DNA of 13,121 bases from Chloroflexota bacterium. Its GTDB lineage: Bacteria; Chloroflexota; Dehalococcoidia; GIF9; AB-539-J10. A program made the translations under genes and the position numbers. This document shows, piece by piece, positions 12,747-13,121 of this stretch; position 1 is the first letter of the stretch; every line of letters begins with the position of its first letter. The stretch spans positions 1-13,121 of the forward strand of contig JADFUZ010000021.1 in assembly GCA_015222295.1 (NCBI GenBank). The letters run 5' to 3'. A model generated the notes under the pieces. It made no database searches. It saw only the letters and a program-made list of their open reading frames with translations, and had not been told where the DNA came from.

Positions 12747-13121
12747 TGCGCAATCCCTCCTTCGCTGCCCGTTTCCTCGAGTACGGAGAACCCTTCCAGC
12801 AGGGCTTTCTCTTCGTCGTCAGAATAGCCACCTTCTTCCTCCACATACTCACCTTCCCTATCTACGTCACCTTCGGCGACAAAGAGGTCGCGCACCATAG
12901 GCAAGCCCTTGGCATAGCTCTCCGGCTGCCTGATAGCAACGGTAGGAAAAGAGGCCTGCCCTGCCTGGCTGGGGTGCTGATACTCCTCCCTGATGATTAC
13001 CTGCGCTCCATCTTCCCCCGCCCGAAGCATCGCGCCAGCATATCTATTGCCGCCTAGAATAAGCTTGACAAGGCGCAGCTCGTGCTTCGGCTCCACTTCT
13101 CCCAGGTACTCTCCTTCTTCA
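12743..13121 (-). CDS. Unrecognised acidic-tailed protein upstream of gyrA, 5'-truncated
   Basis: The last 125 residues of an ORF that stays open to the window edge; an internal GTG at 13096 is not required to be the start. I do not recognise the family. The visible part has a compact-looking stretch with basic and hydrophobic residues (K-H-E-L-R-L-V-K-L-I-L-G-G-N-R-Y-A-G-A) and strand-like V-I-I-R-E-E-Y. The last roughly 45 residues are strongly acidic and low in complexity (E-G-D-V-D-R-E-G-E-Y-V-E-E-E-G-G-Y-S-D-D-E-E), ending G-G-I-A-Q. Its TGA overlaps the gyrA GTG by four bases, and the gyrA ribosome site lies inside it, so the two are translationally coupled. It does not look like the C-terminus of GyrB, the usual gyrA neighbour. 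Acidic tails often contact basic proteins or nucleic-acid-binding partners; that is only a suggestion. Confidence 0.7.
   Translation of the reverse strand, partial: EEGEYLGEVEPKHELRLVKLILGGNRYAGAMLRAGEDGAQVIIREEYQHPSQAGQASFPTVAIRQPESYAKGLPMVRDLFVAEGDVDREGEYVEEEGGYSDDEEKALLEGFSVLEETGSEGGIAQ

Noticed and set aside
1..13121. Mobile elements, CRISPR arrays, tRNA or rRNA genes
   Set aside because: No transposase, integrase, terminal repeat, regularly spaced repeat or tRNA-like fold was seen, and the intergenic gaps (all under 150 bp) leave little room for them.

Overview
The window looks like a chromosomal segment of a GC-rich, anaerobic bacterium. A Chloroflexota (Dehalococcoidia-like) origin is my best guess, from the general look of the proteins, the presence of a CooT-type nickel protein and the Gram-positive-length GyrA. 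This is inference and no taxonomic marker here proves it. No rRNA, tRNA, CRISPR array, insertion sequence or prophage gene was seen. Nearly all the sequence is coding.

Layout from left to right. (1) The 3' part of miaB (+), followed with a TAATG overlap by yajC (+). (2) Converging on them, a two-gene membrane unit (-): a 59-residue two-helix protein at 2704-2883 and, 2 bp downstream, a sodium:solute symporter. Its leader carries a 7-bp inverted repeat. (3) A seven-gene minus-strand metal-homeostasis locus at 3028-7092. In transcription order it is a Fur-family repressor, a 70-residue His-bearing helical protein, a CooT-like nickel-binding protein, a divergent ZnuA-type binding protein, its ATPase, its ABC-3 permease, and a class I methyltransferase whose start overlaps the permease end. 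(4) dtd (-) and a TIGR03960-type B12-binding/radical SAM protein (+), transcribed divergently from near-consensus promoters. (5) An alpha/beta hydrolase (-) whose end overlaps the radical SAM gene tail to tail by 29 bp. (6) gyrA (-), preceded by an unrecognised acidic-tailed ORF that overlaps the gyrA start and runs off the window.

The most coherent new signal is regulatory. The same motif, TTGCAA-N4-TTGC, occurs over the -35 box of the Fur-family gene and again just upstream of the binding-protein gene. That makes it a candidate operator by which the repressor controls itself and the transporter. The binding protein lacks the usual downstream His ligands of zinc-binding homologues and carries Cys residues, and a Cys2-type nickel protein sits in the same run of genes. 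Nickel, or another metal, is therefore as plausible a cargo as zinc.

The second signal is transcriptional architecture. Three independent genes (fur, dtd, the radical SAM gene) have a good -10 box ending only 11 to 14 nt before the start codon and have weak or no ribosome binding sites. This suggests near-leaderless mRNAs. Other genes in the window (yajC, the binding protein, cooT, gyrA) carry strong Shine-Dalgarno sequences, so both modes seem to be used.
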